From Ceratotherium simum simum (lineage: Eukaryota > Chordata > Mammalia > Perissodactyla > Rhinocerotidae), in NCBI RefSeq assembly GCF_000283155.1, contig NW_004454179.1:4049738-4113737 (forward strand): a stretch of 64,000 nucleotides of DNA, written 5' to 3'. The position numbers and the translations under genes were made by a program. The notes under the pieces are model-generated. The model had not been told where the DNA came from and made no database searches. It saw nothing but the letters and a program-made list of their open reading frames with translations. The number at the start of each line of letters is the position of its first letter. Positions within the stretch are counted from its first letter, which is position 1. Positions 34,536 to 46,562 of the stretch are shown piece after piece.

Positions 34536-35874
34536 TCTAGTAAAGAGTATTTGTGCAGTCAACATCCCAAAAACGTGATCTTGTTTTGTTTTGGTTTGGT
34601 TTGGGGATTTTTTTTTTTTTTGGTATGAGGTGTCACTTTCTAATACTTAAATGGTGTTTTTTACTTTTCAGTCTCTGTCATCTGTACCCTAAGAAGTTTC
34701 CAAGTAAATATTTCTCTAAAGAGACTTCTTGAGCCAGATATAAAACATGTCATTACCCTCTGGGGTTAAAACTCACCCTCTCGCTACAGGAGAAGCAAGG
34801 CTGGTGTTTGGCTTCTACCCCGCCTTGCCACAGGTCCGTGTAACCTTTAGATAACCAGCCACTCAGACGCCAAAGAGGTCTGTCACTTTTACAGGAACTA
34901 TCAACACACCCTCAAAAACTTTCAACACCCCCCAAGCTTTTTTAACTCACTTTCCTGAAGAAAACGAGCAGCCTTAACTTCAGCCCCCTCAGCAAAATCC
35001 CTCCCAAGTCCTGCCAGGCGCACAGCCCAGTCTCCAAAATAAATCCCTTTTCTTCTGCTGGTCTGAAGCTCACTTCAGCCTCCCCACGTCCAAAGTTTTG
35101 AATTTCCACAGCTCTTAACCTTGCGTTTGTGACCATAAGCTGTTAATCAGGGTCCCCAGCCCATAATCTGCTGCTGCCACTAGTGAGCAGCTGCTCTCTC
35201 CTTTCCAGAAACACAGAGCCTTGCAGGAATTTTCCTGGAATGGCTCTTCCTGCTGGGCTCCTCTGCTCACGGAAGCAGTGGTTTCTTGCCTCTTCCTTTT
35301 ACCTGTCCTGCCATCCCTATTGAAGACAAACATCAACTGCACCAACTTCTTTTATTTGTTATTTCTCCCCTGTTTTCCTTCCAGCCTCCCTTCTAGAATT
35401 CTGCCCCAAATCTCCATGCTCATGGGCCCTTTCGCTCCCGTGGCTGTCTGCAGGACACAGCTGGAGTCCTCTCTCTGGCTGAGCTGGAGGAAAAGTTCAA
35501 GCCTCAGCATATCTGAAATTCTGCAGGCAGGTCAGCTGTCCACTGGGGCTGTGACGTGGCAGGCCCTGTGCTGGGCACTCTCGTTTTCATTGCCTGGCTC
35601 TTCTCCCTTTTATTCCTCCCGTTTTGCCCAACTAGGACCCACTGCCACGGTCTCTTAGGCTACCTGAGTTAGCGTCTTTAGCAATTCCTGCAGCTCCCAG
35701 CTCTCCTCCTCCTCCTCACCGTTGGACCAGGTTGGCTCCTTCCTGGCATGCACCACTTGTTCACCCAGGTGAGCCTGCCTCTGAGGACCCATAAAGAGGG
35801 AGGGATGGAGGGGTGGTGGTGCATCAAATCCCCTTCACAGAGATACGGGGAGCGCAGCAGGTTGTAACTATAGG

Positions 35875-36055
35875 ATGTCCTGAGGTCAAGGGACCTGGGG
35901 TCTAGCCCTGGCACTTCCACTGACTAGCTGGGTGACCTTGAACAAGTCACCTAACCTCTCTGGTTCTTGGTTTCTTCATCTATAAAATAAGGGAAGTGGG
36001 CTAAATAACCACTGAGGTCCTCTGATTTATTAGTTGTCACGTTATGTAGTGGAAC
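35875..36055 (+). mobile_element. MIR SINE, sense
   Basis: CTAGCTGGGTGACCTTGAAC, AAGTCACCTAACCTCTCTGG and TTTCTTCATCTATAAAATAA are strong MIR core phrases. Confidence 0.85.
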
Positions 36056-36080
36056 CACATGGCTAAAAGCTGTTGCTGTC

Positions 36081-36125
36081 TGAGGCTTTTTCCTCATGAG
36101 GCTTTTCCTCTGAGGCTTTTTCCTC
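36081..36125 (+). repeat. Three-copy tandem repeat, 14-16 bp unit
   Basis: TGAGGCTTTTTCCTC occurs at 36081-36095 and 36111-36125, with TGAGGCTTTTCCTC between at 36097-36110. A small local duplication with near-identical copies. Confidence 0.92.
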
Positions 36126-37734
36126 GGCTATGAAATAATAGTTGCCCATCTGCCTTACTCTCTTCATTTTGGATTATAAGGAAAATCTTCCCTGTGTCTT
36201 GGTTTTAGAATTCCTCCAATGATATATAGATTCTGAATTTGTGACACCAGTTATAAAACCATATGCTGCTATTTCTGACTATTTCTACCTTCCAAAGTCC
36301 CCTCCCACCATGCAGTTTCTAGAGATGAAGGGATTTGTTCTCAGGGTGGGCAGATGCAGGGAAAAGTCTCCACTCAAGCCGCTAGCTATACCCACTCTAC
36401 GCTAAAGGAGCTTGGAGAGACCCAGTGCCGATACTCCAGGGTCTTTCTAGATGTTAATGTTCCTTTGAGAAATGTATCACATGGTCAAAAGAATTTGGGA
36501 AACTGAATATTAGCTCCTTCTTAGAGATTTACCATGCACATTAGCATATTTAAAGCTCCGAGAAATCCTGCCAGTGAGGAAATCTTGATTTGTCTCAGCA
36601 TTTCCCAAACTTATGTGGCCCCAGACACTTTGTTCACAAAATACTTAACATCTGATAGAACACGTGCCTGGAATACAATTCGGGAAACATTACCACAAAA
36701 AGTTGCTGATCTGTCTCTATCTGGGTCTTCAAAGCAGAAAGGGATAACTACAGGTGCTGGGTAATATTTATTGGGTACCTACAGTATGCAGAACACATGG
36801 GAATAATTCAAAATTGGCAGATCAAGTGCCTGCAGGTCAAGATTTCAAACTCTAAGGCTGCAGGGGGCTGGCACACACGCATAAGCATGCCAGTCAGCAA
36901 ACAAGACGAATGAAGTATCAAGTACGGCTGGGAAGTGCTGGAGCCAGGCCACTGGGCAGTTGTTTGACTTCCCGAATTGAATTTCTGTGCTCTCAGCTCT
37001 CAGTCTCAAGTTCTTTGCTTTGCTCCACCAAGGCAGCTTGTTATGTTCAGCCAGTTATGTGATGGCATCACAGGGCACTCGTTGTTTATTTTTATAGATT
37101 AGGTAGTTGGTGAGGCATTCCAGAATTTTTGCTTGACATGTACAGCTCTCTGGGTTTTTATTCAGAATTGGGATCTATTCTTCCCCCAGAAAAGATGACC
37201 TCCTTTTCGCAAAGCAAGAAAGATGTTGAAGTGGCTGCTGTCACATGCTGTCATTGAATCCTACTCTGAATTGAAAGTAACTGCAGTCTAGTGTACCTGA
37301 TGTTTCCTGGACAAAAGGCCCCGGGTTCTCAGGGCAGCTGCCCTTTTAGAACCTATTGGTGACTCACTGCTATTTTTGCAAGCACTTGCCCTCCTACGAA
37401 ACCGTATCCACGTGCCCCTACTTCCTCAGACAGCGCTCGCCCAGGTCATCCTTCCTCGTCTCCTGTTCCCGCCCCTCCCTGCCTACTTTGCTTAGGCTTT
37501 CTATTGAAATGCTTTTTCCAAATTTTTTTCTTTTGCCTTTACCACCTTCCCTCTGCCTCTCCTTTCTGGCCTCTTTAAAACAGTGAAAGATCATTCTTTC
37601 TGCGGGTTTAATCCTTGGTAAGTCCCTCCCTGCTAAGCAGAGAAGAGAAACTGGCACTGTAATAAAAAGACCCACATCTTCTACAAAGACCACCTCTTGG
37701 AGAAGGAGCTGCTTGTTATTATTATTTTTTAATT

Positions 37735-38000
37735 ATCAGTATTAGTTGACATTTACTGAGTCTGTACTCTGCTCTGAGCACGGGAGCCCTTCCCATGGGT
37801 TGTCTCTTGTGTTAGTCACCACAACCCTTGTGATACAGGATATTTAGGACATTTATTATTCCCATTATATGGGTGAGAAATTGAGTCTCAGGGAAGATAA
37901 GAAACTTGCTCAACGTCACAGAAATAGTGAAAAGCTGTGTCAAGAAATGAACCTGCATTTCTTTGGCTCCAAATCCTGTGTTCTCACCATTACATGCCCT
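37735..38000 (-). mobile_element. MIR SINE, antisense
   Basis: TGACATTTACTGAGTCTGTA, ATATGGGTGAGAAATTGAGT and AAACTTGCTCAACGTCACAG are antisense MIR over most of its length. Confidence 0.75.
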
Positions 38001-38984
38001 CCTCCCCCCGCCTCCCATTGGAACAGGGAAGTTGAAGAGACAGAATTCTGGTTTTCATCAGCTTTATCCCCTAAAAAGTTCATTCACAGAAGCTCACCCC
38101 TACACACGTGTACTGCACAGACGGCAGATTTAATTATCTTCTTCTTAATGATCTATGCTATCTATCCATGTCCAGCAGGCCAGGATGTAATTGATCTTGG
38201 TGGGATGCCAATATCCTTTGTTTCTTCACAGAGATTTGTCTTCAGGGGAACATATGCCAACACAGGCAAAGCATTTTATTCCCTTCCATTCTCTCCTTCC
38301 TGCTTGATTATTAGTGTTGGTTTAGTTGTTACTTTCCTGTTACCAGCTCACCATCTGCATTGCAGTTGGCAAACATTTGCCATTGGGCTCTACAAGTGAA
38401 ATAGTGACTTGCTGGGCTCACTTTTACTTTCCTGTGACAGGCATCCACCCGCTCTGGGGCCCAGAGTGATTCACGCCATGTCTCAAAACCTTCTGGACCT
38501 GCGTGGCCCTGGAAGACAACCTTCACTCTTGCCCTTTTCCCAAGCAGTGTGGCCTGTGGCCAGTGGCTTCCTCATCCAGGGCACTTGAGTCATCAGGGAG
38601 GCCATTTCCTGTCCATCACTCAGGGTACCTCAGAATGGGCCCAGCCCATTCCAGAGCAGATGAGAAAGCCACCACTACCCTCATTCTCTGATGCCCCGTT
38701 ATCTCAGGGAAAGTGGAATCTTCTCGTCATAGGCTACGTTACCCGTAGGCCTTCTATGTCATGGCTCCCTGGGTGTCCTTCCCCAGCACTGGTCTCTTAA
38801 GCCTCTTGAGTGAAGAGCAAGCTGGCAGGTGATTACAGGATGGAGCTGTCAGCCTCACTTCTTCTACTGCAGCCCCCACATGCCCTGAGCACTCAGGTGC
38901 ACGGACGCTCTTCGAGGAAGGGCAGCACCCACAGGGAGCTGGCTGCTGTGCTTTGTATGTGACTCAAAACAAGAAGTTATTGAG

Positions 38985-39240
38985 GATCCACCACTCATGC
39001 TGGAACCTGTGCTGGGAAATGGATGAGTAAAACAGTGCCTGCCTTGAAGGAGCTCAAACTGCAGAGCAGGGCCCTGGGGGAAAGTGGTCACAGTGCAATG
39101 ATCAAGTTATGTTAGCGCAGAGGATTGATTAGCCGAGTGAGGGTTCAAGAAAGGCTTCCTGGAGGAGGTGACATCTGGGCTACTTGGCAACTAATTGGAT
39201 TTGGGAATGGAAGGTGAAGGGGGAGTCAAAGTGGGACCCC
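38985..39240 (-). mobile_element. L2 fragment, antisense
   Basis: TGCCTGCCTTGAAGGAGCTC, AAGAAAGGCTTCCTGGAGGA and GGTGACATCTGGGCTACTTG match antisense L2. Confidence 0.7.
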
Positions 39241-39428
39241 GGTCAAGTGGGGTCAGGGTGGGCTTTTGGAGCCTTTGGGCCCTCTAGGTGGAAATGTCCA
39301 GTTAATTCTTGAATATACAGGACAAGAGGTAGATATTCGGAGACAACAGCAGAGAGGTGGGTAAAACCAGATACATAAAGGAAATTATCTAGGGAGAGGA
39401 TGTAGCATGAGCAGAGATCTAAGAAGAG

Positions 39429-39683
39429 GGGCAGGCCCGGTGGCACAGCGGTTAAGTGCGCGCACTCCGCTTTGGGGGCCTGGGGTTCGCAGGCCCGGAT
39501 CCTAGGCACGCACTGATGCACCACTTGTCAAGCCATGCTGTTTCGGCGTCCCATATAAAGTAGAGGAAGGTGGACACGGATGTTAGCCCAGGGTCAATCT
39601 TCCTCAGCAAAAAGAGGAGGATTGGCAATGGATGTTGGCTCAGAGCTAATCTTCCTCACAAAAAAAAAAAAGAAGAAGAAGAA
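39429..39683 (+). mobile_element. ERE SINE, short-body type, plus orientation
   Basis: Head GGGCAGGCCCGGTGGCACAG, short body (CCCATATAAAGTAGAGGAAG), two tail units, then an A run passing into AAGAAGAAG repeats. Flanks share AGATCTAAGA plus a near-match AGAGG/GGAGC. Confidence 0.92.
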
Positions 39684-39764
39684 GAGATCTAAGAGGAGCC
39701 AAGGGTGGATCCCCAAGAAACACCAGCATTTAAGAACCAACTCATGCCAGCACAGGACAATATT

Positions 39765-40010
39765 ATGAGCATGGGCTCTGGGGCTGGGCTGCCTAGGTTG
39801 GGGGATCCCACCTCTACAACTTACTAGCTGTTGATCTTGGGCAAGTGACTAAACCTCTCTGTGCTTCCATTTCATCTGTAAAATGGGGTGATAATGACGT
39901 ATACCTCATTGGGTTGTTGTAGGATAAAATGAGTTAATACATGTTAAGTTCTAAAAACGGCGTCTATTTAAGTAGACTCTACAAGAGCATTTGCTATTAT
40001 TATTGTTTCT
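39765..40010 (+). mobile_element. MIR SINE, sense
   Basis: GAGCATGGGCTCTGGGGCTG, CAAGTGACTAAACCTCTCTG and GTTGTAGGATAAAATGAGTT cover nearly the full MIR. Confidence 0.85.
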
Positions 40011-40204
40011 GATGTCAGAAAAGGGCGAACACAGCCTGTGACAGTCAGCCTCTCAGTGCCCACTGGCACTGCCCAGTTGAGATCCCCGGTGAGGAGAGGT
40101 GAAGGAGAGTCCCCATGGAAGCCAGATCACAGCTGGGACAAGAAGGGACCAGTCATGCTGGGTGGTGAAAATGCCACCATCTCCTGGGAGATCAGGGACA
40201 GTGT

Positions 40205-40300
40205 CTGCCTTGCTCACTGCATGCCCCAGTGCCCAGAGCGGTGCCCACTGGAGTGTGAGCTCCTTGAGGGTGGGCACTCAGTCAAGATTTGCTTACGAGT
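40205..40300 (+). mobile_element. L2 3'-end fragment, sense
   Basis: GGAGTGTGAGCTCCTTGAGG followed by GTGGGCACTCAGTCAAG resembles the L2 3' end phrase tgtaagctccttgagggcaggg. Short. Confidence 0.55.
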
Positions 40301-40829
40301 ATATGTTTGCTAAAGGTCCCACGACTTAGCTGGAGCAAAGAGGCTGCAGGGACCAGGGGAGGCAGGTAGGCCATTCCAGCGGTGGCAGCAGCTCAAGAAG
40401 CAGATTTCTTGGGGGCATCTCCTGACTCTCTCTCTAACCTCTGCCTGGGACACCTGGCTGTCTCCATGAGTGAGTTGCAGGGATGGAATCGCTCACAGTC
40501 TTCTCTCACACATTCCTTCCTCTTCCAGACTCTTTAATTCAGGAGGACCCTGTCCTACTTTGCATGTCATAGAAAACTTAGAATTTTAGATGCGTGATGG
40601 AACCAGCAAGCACCTACACCACATTCTCGGTGACCCCTCAGAATGCTAACATGCTACTTCTAAAGGGGATGTGACTCAGCTTCGTCTCTCAGATCTTCGA
40701 GCTGGGTTCCCCATAGTCTTAGCTGAGGCATTTCTTTGCTCAGTAGATCAGGGTAGCTGTTGGGGCTAAAAGCTGTGATTAATTCACTCTTTGGTCTAAT
40801 GCCCACAAGAAAAAATGGAAGGTAGTAAA

Positions 40830-41045
40830 GCATGGTAGTTTAAAAGCACAAGCTTTTGATTTGGCTCATTCCTAGTTGTGTAACCTTGAACAAGCTAGCT
40901 TAGCCACTCTGAACTTCAGCTTCCTCATCTGTAGAATGGGGACAGTATTAATACCAGCCATGTAGGGCTAAGAGGATCAGATGGGATAAGCAGTGTACCT
41001 CTCACAACTACATGCCCAATACTTGGAAGCTGTTACTGTTGAAAG
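40830..41045 (+). mobile_element. MIR SINE, sense
   Basis: CATGGTAGTTTAAAAGCACA, TTGTGTAACCTTGAACAAGC and TTCCTCATCTGTAGAATGGG follow MIR. Confidence 0.85.
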
Positions 41046-41481
41046 GATTATTAAAATCATGCAAAGAGAAAAAGAAATTGATTCATAAATGGCCCTGCAG
41101 TCACATCACGGTAGTTTGGAGCTAACAGCTCGCTTATATCAAGACTTTATGTAAACTGCTAGCCATGGGTTTTAATCCCATTATTAAAATGGGATAAAAA
41201 TGACAAGGACCCTATTCTAGGGCTGTCAATAAATGCTTTGACAAAAGAGGAGAATATGCGTGAAATGAGGCTTACTCTTGAATACCATTTAATAATTGGT
41301 TTCAGAATGAATGACCCATTCAATTGAGTATGATAGGAGAGCAGAGGATAACACCTGCATAGCTGTTGGCGATTCTCTGCAGTCCATTTAACTAGAAACG
41401 GCATTTGCATAGCTAAGTCAAAACATTTCCCCTAGTTGATTTGAAAACAGTAAATACTTCTAGTGAATTTAGAACCTAATT

Positions 41482-41692
41482 GGGCCGGCCGCATGGCTTA
41501 GCGGTTAAGTGCGCGCGCTCTGCTACTGGCGGCCCGGGTTTGGATTCCGGGCGCGCACCGACGCACTGCTTCTCCGGCCATGCTGAGGCCGCGTCCCACA
41601 TACAGCAACTAGAAGGATGTGCAACTACGGCATACAACTATCTACTTGGGCTTTGGGGGAAAAAATAAATAAATAAATAAAATTATAAAAAT
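41482..41692 (+). mobile_element. ERE SINE, long-body type without tail units
   Basis: Clean head and body (A box TGGCTTAGCGG), but it stops after GGGCTTTGGGGG and passes straight into an A-rich (AATA)n tail. The two TGTTAGCTCAGG units seen in most neighbours are absent. The target-site duplication AACCTAATT is at 41473-41481 and 41693-41701. Confidence 0.95.
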
Positions 41693-42139
41693 AACCTAAT
41701 TTCTGACTATTTGGGGAATTTATAGGTGAATAATTTGAGCATAAACAAGTATTTTATGCAAACTATGGGCAAGACAGTTTGCAAAAAATAGAAAGACGGC
41801 CAGGGTACTATGGTCTCTATCCTCAGGAACTGACAATTTAGAGAAGGTGGACATATATATAACTGACTTAATTGCAAGGCAGAGCATGCTATCTTACTTT
41901 TCTTATACTTGCTCCAACTCCTCCTGCCCCCATGCCTAGCATAGTTCCTGGCAAATTCACAGGCATGCAGTAACTGTTTGTGGAAAGCATAAGCGCTGTT
42001 ACAGAGATATAAATAAAGTACTTTGGGAAGGCAACTGGGACCAACGAGTGGTAGAAAGACCAGACTTCCAAAGATGGTAGCATATAAATGGGTTAAGTTG
42101 ATCTGGTACTTGCCCAATCATAATATCAACCATGCTACT

Positions 42140-42275
42140 ATTTAATTGTTTGCTTATGTTATTTTCCCCCATGAGGCTCCAAGCTCCCCAAGGGCAGATA
42201 CCATGTCTGTCTTGTTTACTAGTGTCCAGCATGGTGCACGATACATAGTAGATACTCAGTAAGTGTTTGTTAGAA
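42140..42275 (+). mobile_element. L2 3'-end fragment, sense
   Basis: AGCTCCCCAAGGGCAGATAC, CATGTCTGTCTTGTTTACTA and AGTAGATACTCAGTAAGTGT are the L2 3' end. The following 42270-42690 looks like another old repeat I cannot name. Confidence 0.8.
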
Positions 42276-43139
42276 GAGAGAGGGTCATCTCAAGCCAAGA
42301 TATATTTGTCAAGGCTTTTTTTTCAATTGCAAGTTAACAGCAACTCAATTCAAGAGTTGAATTGCTCAAGCAAGAGAAGGAAGTTTTTTAGTTTATGTAT
42401 ATGGCAACTTCAGAGGGCTTCAAGTATGGCTGGATCTAGGAATCTGACCAGTGTCCTCAGGAATCCATCTTCATCTTTCTTTTCTGTTGGCTTCATTCTC
42501 AGGCGTGCTCTCCCGATATTGTGGCAAAGATAGCTGTCAATAGCTCCAGGCTCATATCTGTGCAGTTTGTGATTCCAACAAAAAGATTGTGTCTCTTTTC
42601 CTGATAGTTTTGGGAAAGACTGAAGAAGGGCTCTAGTTGGCCTGGCTTGGGTCATATACAATCTTTGAACAAATCACTGAGGCCAGGCCTGAAGGCAGGG
42701 AGTGGGACAGCCCTATGTAATCTATACAGATTAAGATGAGGAAAGAGCAATTCAGCTAAGAGAGGTTGACCAGCCAAAACAAAACAAATAAACAAACAAA
42801 ATCCCCTATATATTCACAACACAAGGAAACGGATTGAACAATACTATAGAGATAGGAATAGGTGGAGAATAGGAAATGATACAAAATGTAGTAGGCTTGA
42901 AATGTCAGACAGATGAGTGGTGGGCAACTGAAAATTTATGCTGGATCAGATGGTGCCAGGCTTGAAGGCCAAAAAAAAGAGGTTTAGGGTTTGTTCTGTA
43001 GACAGTTGTGATGCAATTTGAAAGGAAGGAGAAGGATATAATGTAGGGTGTGTTTAGGGCTTCTCCAGAAGCCACCTTCAGGTGTCTCCCTTTTCACCTC
43101 CGTGTCCCTCCTAAACAAAGAGTCATCAGTAGAACCATG

Positions 43140-43300
43140 CCAAGCAGGACAAGGAGTTGAAGAGACTCTTCTGCACCTGCTTCATGTCAAAGAGGATGCC
43201 TGGCACTGCATCCTTGGTACTGAGCCCCCAGTATGAATAAGTCACGGTCTCTGCCTTTAAGGAGCTTACAGATGGGGGAGATTGGTCCAGGACAAGGTAC
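43140..43300 (-). mobile_element. L2 3'-end fragment, antisense
   Basis: GATGCCTGGCACTGCATCCT and GTCTCTGCCTTTAAGGAGCT match antisense L2. The stretch after it (43320-43350) contains a weak TATGTGTGTG run. Confidence 0.55.
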
Positions 43301-43604
43301 TATAAATACACCTGTAAATACATATATGTGTATTTGTGTGTATGTGTATGGGATAGGGCGATTTAAATAGAAAAAAAGGATATTTTATTCCTAATGAAGA
43401 GTCAGGGATGCCTTCAGAGAAAAGGAAATATGTGAGTTACCCTTCTGTTAGGAAAGGCTTGTGCTCAGGGCACAAACCCTTCTCAAGCAATCACATTTTC
43501 CTCCTGGTCCAGCCTTGTCGTGGTTAGAATTGGTACTTAAAGATTCCTTTCTTCTGGATTTCTGTGTTCTGTTTCCTCTACAACTCAGGTAACAGTATTA
43601 ATAG

Positions 43605-43890
43605 TAGTGGTAGCAGCAGCAGTATCACAATAGTAAACATTTATTGTGTCCCTAACCACACACCAAGCATCATGTTGAGATCTTTAGATATAATCTCCAG
43701 TTTCTCCCTCACGATAGTTTGATGAGGTAAATATTATTATTCCCATTTTACTGAAAAGGGAATTGAGGCCGATGGGTTAGATGGCTTGCCTCAGGGACAT
43801 GTACAAGGCAACAGTGGAACCGAGAGGTGAATGCAGGTCCTCTCAACTCCAGCGCCCATGGTCTCTACACCATGCTGTGCTGCCTCCCTC
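43605..43890 (-). mobile_element. MIR SINE, antisense
   Basis: TTCCCATTTTACTGAAAAGG, GAATTGAGGCCGATGGGTTA and TACACCATGCTGTGCTGCCT cover an antisense MIR to its end. Confidence 0.8.
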
Positions 43891-44064
43891 TGGCCTCTCC
43901 TTCCTAGTTCCACACGGGTCGCAGCCCCAGTCTCCAGTGCAGTTACAGAGACGGTGACTTACAGTGGTGACTGGTACTACAGACATGATGCTTGAGCTCT
44001 GGCTTGAGGCTCAGGAGTGCAGAAAGGGACGCTGAACCCCTGGGATAGTTCTCATTTAAGTGTG

Positions 44065-44228
44065 AGCAAGAAGCACAAGGGAGTCATCTAAAAATGCAGA
44101 TTCCTGGGCCCTGCTCTTGGAGAATATGGTTTCTAGGTCTAGGGGAGACCTTGGAATCTGCATTTGAGCAAACACTCTACCACCACCAGAGATTCTGGTG
44201 CCGGTGCTCCACGTTGTGAGGAGTGCTG
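44065..44228. mobile_element. MER5A-like DNA transposon fragment
   Basis: AAAATGCAGATTCCTGGGCC, TTGGAATCTGCATTTGAGCA and GAGATTCTGGTGCCGGTGCT follow MER5A in its middle and end. Confidence 0.7.
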
Positions 44229-44689
44229 CCTGGGCAGGGGGGTGTGTGTCTGTTTGTCCGTCTGTCTGTTAATGTGTTGTGTGCATGTACGTGTCCACAC
44301 ACTCTAATTCAAGGGTTGTGTTAGTAAAGCTCCATGGAGAGCAGGTGTAGATGTGTACTAATGTAAACTACTTCAGAGTGCCTTTGTCTAGACATTCGCT
44401 GTCTTCTTTAGATTTCACCATTTGAGCCCAGCCTTTGCAGTTAGGGGGACCAGATACCCATTAGAAAGGATCATCTTTCTAGGAAAACTTCTGCTCAGCG
44501 TGTTCAAAAAAACTTTTTGGCATAAAGTCATTTGTCCCGTTTTTCTGGACTTGGGAACAGCAGTAGGAAGCGTTCAGGCCTTCTCCCAAATATAATCCCG
44601 GACCTTCTGGAGGCTGAGAATCCTCTCTGCCCATGGCCTCCTGGGACTCTGGGTGGCCTGCCTGTCAGTCAGAGCCACCGAGCATCCCC

Positions 44690-45190
44690 ACACTGGAGAT
44701 GTGGGAAAGATGGTCTCTGTCCTTGAGGACTTAAGGTCTGGTGGGGGAGACAGAACAGATCCATGTGAAAGAGTCAGGCAGACAAATGTAACAAAAATAA
44801 ACCAGATGCAAATCCATGCAGTAGTGAGAATCCAAGTGCAGACGGAATGTTGAACTCAAGGTCTAACATTAAGTCAAAGAGAACCAGAAGAAGTTGAATG
44901 TGAGGTGCTACATGAGCCATCAGAAAAGCCTTCCTGGAGGAGGTCACATCCACTCATTCACCGAATCTCATTAAGCACTGACAGTGGACGCTGCTACTGG
45001 TGAGCACAGCAGAACGGATGTCTGCCTTTTGGGGAACACAGTGCTGACTGTGCAGGGAGTCTGGGGTCAAGGAGATGTAGGGGCACTAGATAATGCACAG
45101 CACGAGGACCTAGCCTAGTGGGATGTCAGAGCAGGCCTCCTCGAGAAAGTGATGCTTTCATCAGATTCGTGAAGGCAGCGTGCCCCTGAC
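44690..45190 (-). mobile_element. L2 fragments, antisense
   Basis: TCTCTGTCCTTGAGGACTTA, GCCTTCCTGGAGGAGGTCAC and CATCCACTCATTCACCGAAT indicate one or two decayed antisense L2 pieces next to each other. Confidence 0.6.
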
Positions 45191-46504
45191 TACAGAGGAG
45201 CCAGGATGAAGTACAAAGGAGGCCCCAGCCCTTGGCCTGCCCACCTTCTCTTTCCGTCGTGGCTCATATGCCTGTATGTGGACACCTCAGGCCTCAGGTT
45301 CAAACTCCATCCACACGCCACCCCCCTCACTGCCCCTGGGCGAGCCTTCAGGCCTAGAGTTTTGATCTACCATCAGGAGGAATGATCCAGATAAAAGGCC
45401 CTTGCAGGCCTGGAAGTGGGCTTAGGGCTGTTTGTACAGGGGACTTGGTATTCCAGAGTCTACAGGGGTGAATGATCTGGAAGTGGGTGCACAGCCAGTG
45501 GGCAGACATGTTCCCTCCAACTTACGGGCTTCTCACTCTGTGGAGAGGGGCACAGCTGGATGAGCCAGTGTGGGCCTTCTAAAACGTGGGGCCCAGGACA
45601 GGGATCCTGATTGTGGGGTCTAAGGGCAGTTGTGCCTAAAGGATAAGTACTTGTTGGCTAAATCAAAGGTGGGGTATGGGGGAAGCCTTCCTAGAAGGGA
45701 CAACCAGTACAAGGTCCCTGGGATGGGAAGTAGCCTTGGTCACCTCCCTCAAAGCAGGGATGTGGGGGAGAGCTGAGGTGAGGTTGGAGAATGGACAGGG
45801 GCCTGGTGGGTCAAGGTAAGGTTCGGCTTTACACAGGACACGGGCAAGACGTGGTGGAGCAGGAGAAGGTCATTTTGTGGAGCAAGAACATTCCTTCTAA
45901 ACTGAGCTTGTGTGATGCCAATTAGGTCTTTGATGTGAGAAGAGAGAGCAAGCTGTTCAGTTTGGCTAAGCCTAAGAGTCCTGAGAAAAGCGAGAGAAAG
46001 AAGAAAAAAACATTTGGGGAGGAGCAGTTGTGGTGGAGTTGTAGGCATGTACCAAGGGGTCAGGGTCATCAGGGTGAGCACAGAGCCTCTGGGAGGAACT
46101 CTGGAAGAACTCTGCTGGGGGCCAGAGTCTCTCTCTGCTCTGTGCTGACCATTGAAATAAGGCAAAATAATCTGCCACATCTAACACCTCTCCACCCTAG
46201 GGATGCTCCCATGACTGAGTCGTAGGACATTATATGTATGTGATTTTTGTGTTTTTCTATGTGATTTCGGTGTCCTGAAATTCTTTCTGGGTTGGCAACA
46301 TATCCCATTTTCTACTTAGTAAATGTGACTGCCCTTTATGCTTCGGGCAACATTTTACAGTCATTGCTGAATCCTTGTTTCCTTTTTGTGTCTTTTATTT
46401 TCCATAATTAGTGATGACACTGATCGCTTAATGCCTGTGAAATTATGAATACGTTAAGCCGCAATAAGAATTGTCCCTGAAGTCGGTAAGCAGATGTTGC
46501 ACTG

Positions 46505-46509
46505 TGTTT

Positions 46510-46556
<47 letters not shown>

Positions 46557-46562
46557 TGTGTT
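46505..46562 (+). repeat. (GT)n dinucleotide repeat
   Basis: About 58 bases of TG units with two interruptions (TTTG, TATG). Probable polymorphic microsatellite. Confidence 0.96.

Noticed and set aside
35221..35658. A 145-codon frame with a CTCCTCCTCC run downstream, considered as a novel gene
   Set aside because: It lacks any known domain, has no visible promoter or splice evidence, and the composition matches the surrounding intron.
37869..38399. A 176-codon open frame, the longest in the window
   Set aside because: It starts in an antisense MIR, has no recognisable domain, no clean start context, and no conserved pattern I know. Chance open frames of this size are expected in 64 kb.
45749..46180. 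A 143-codon minus-strand open frame
   Set aside because: No domain, low-complexity Pro/Ser/Leu composition, and overlap with another long frame on the opposite strand. Nothing supports translation.
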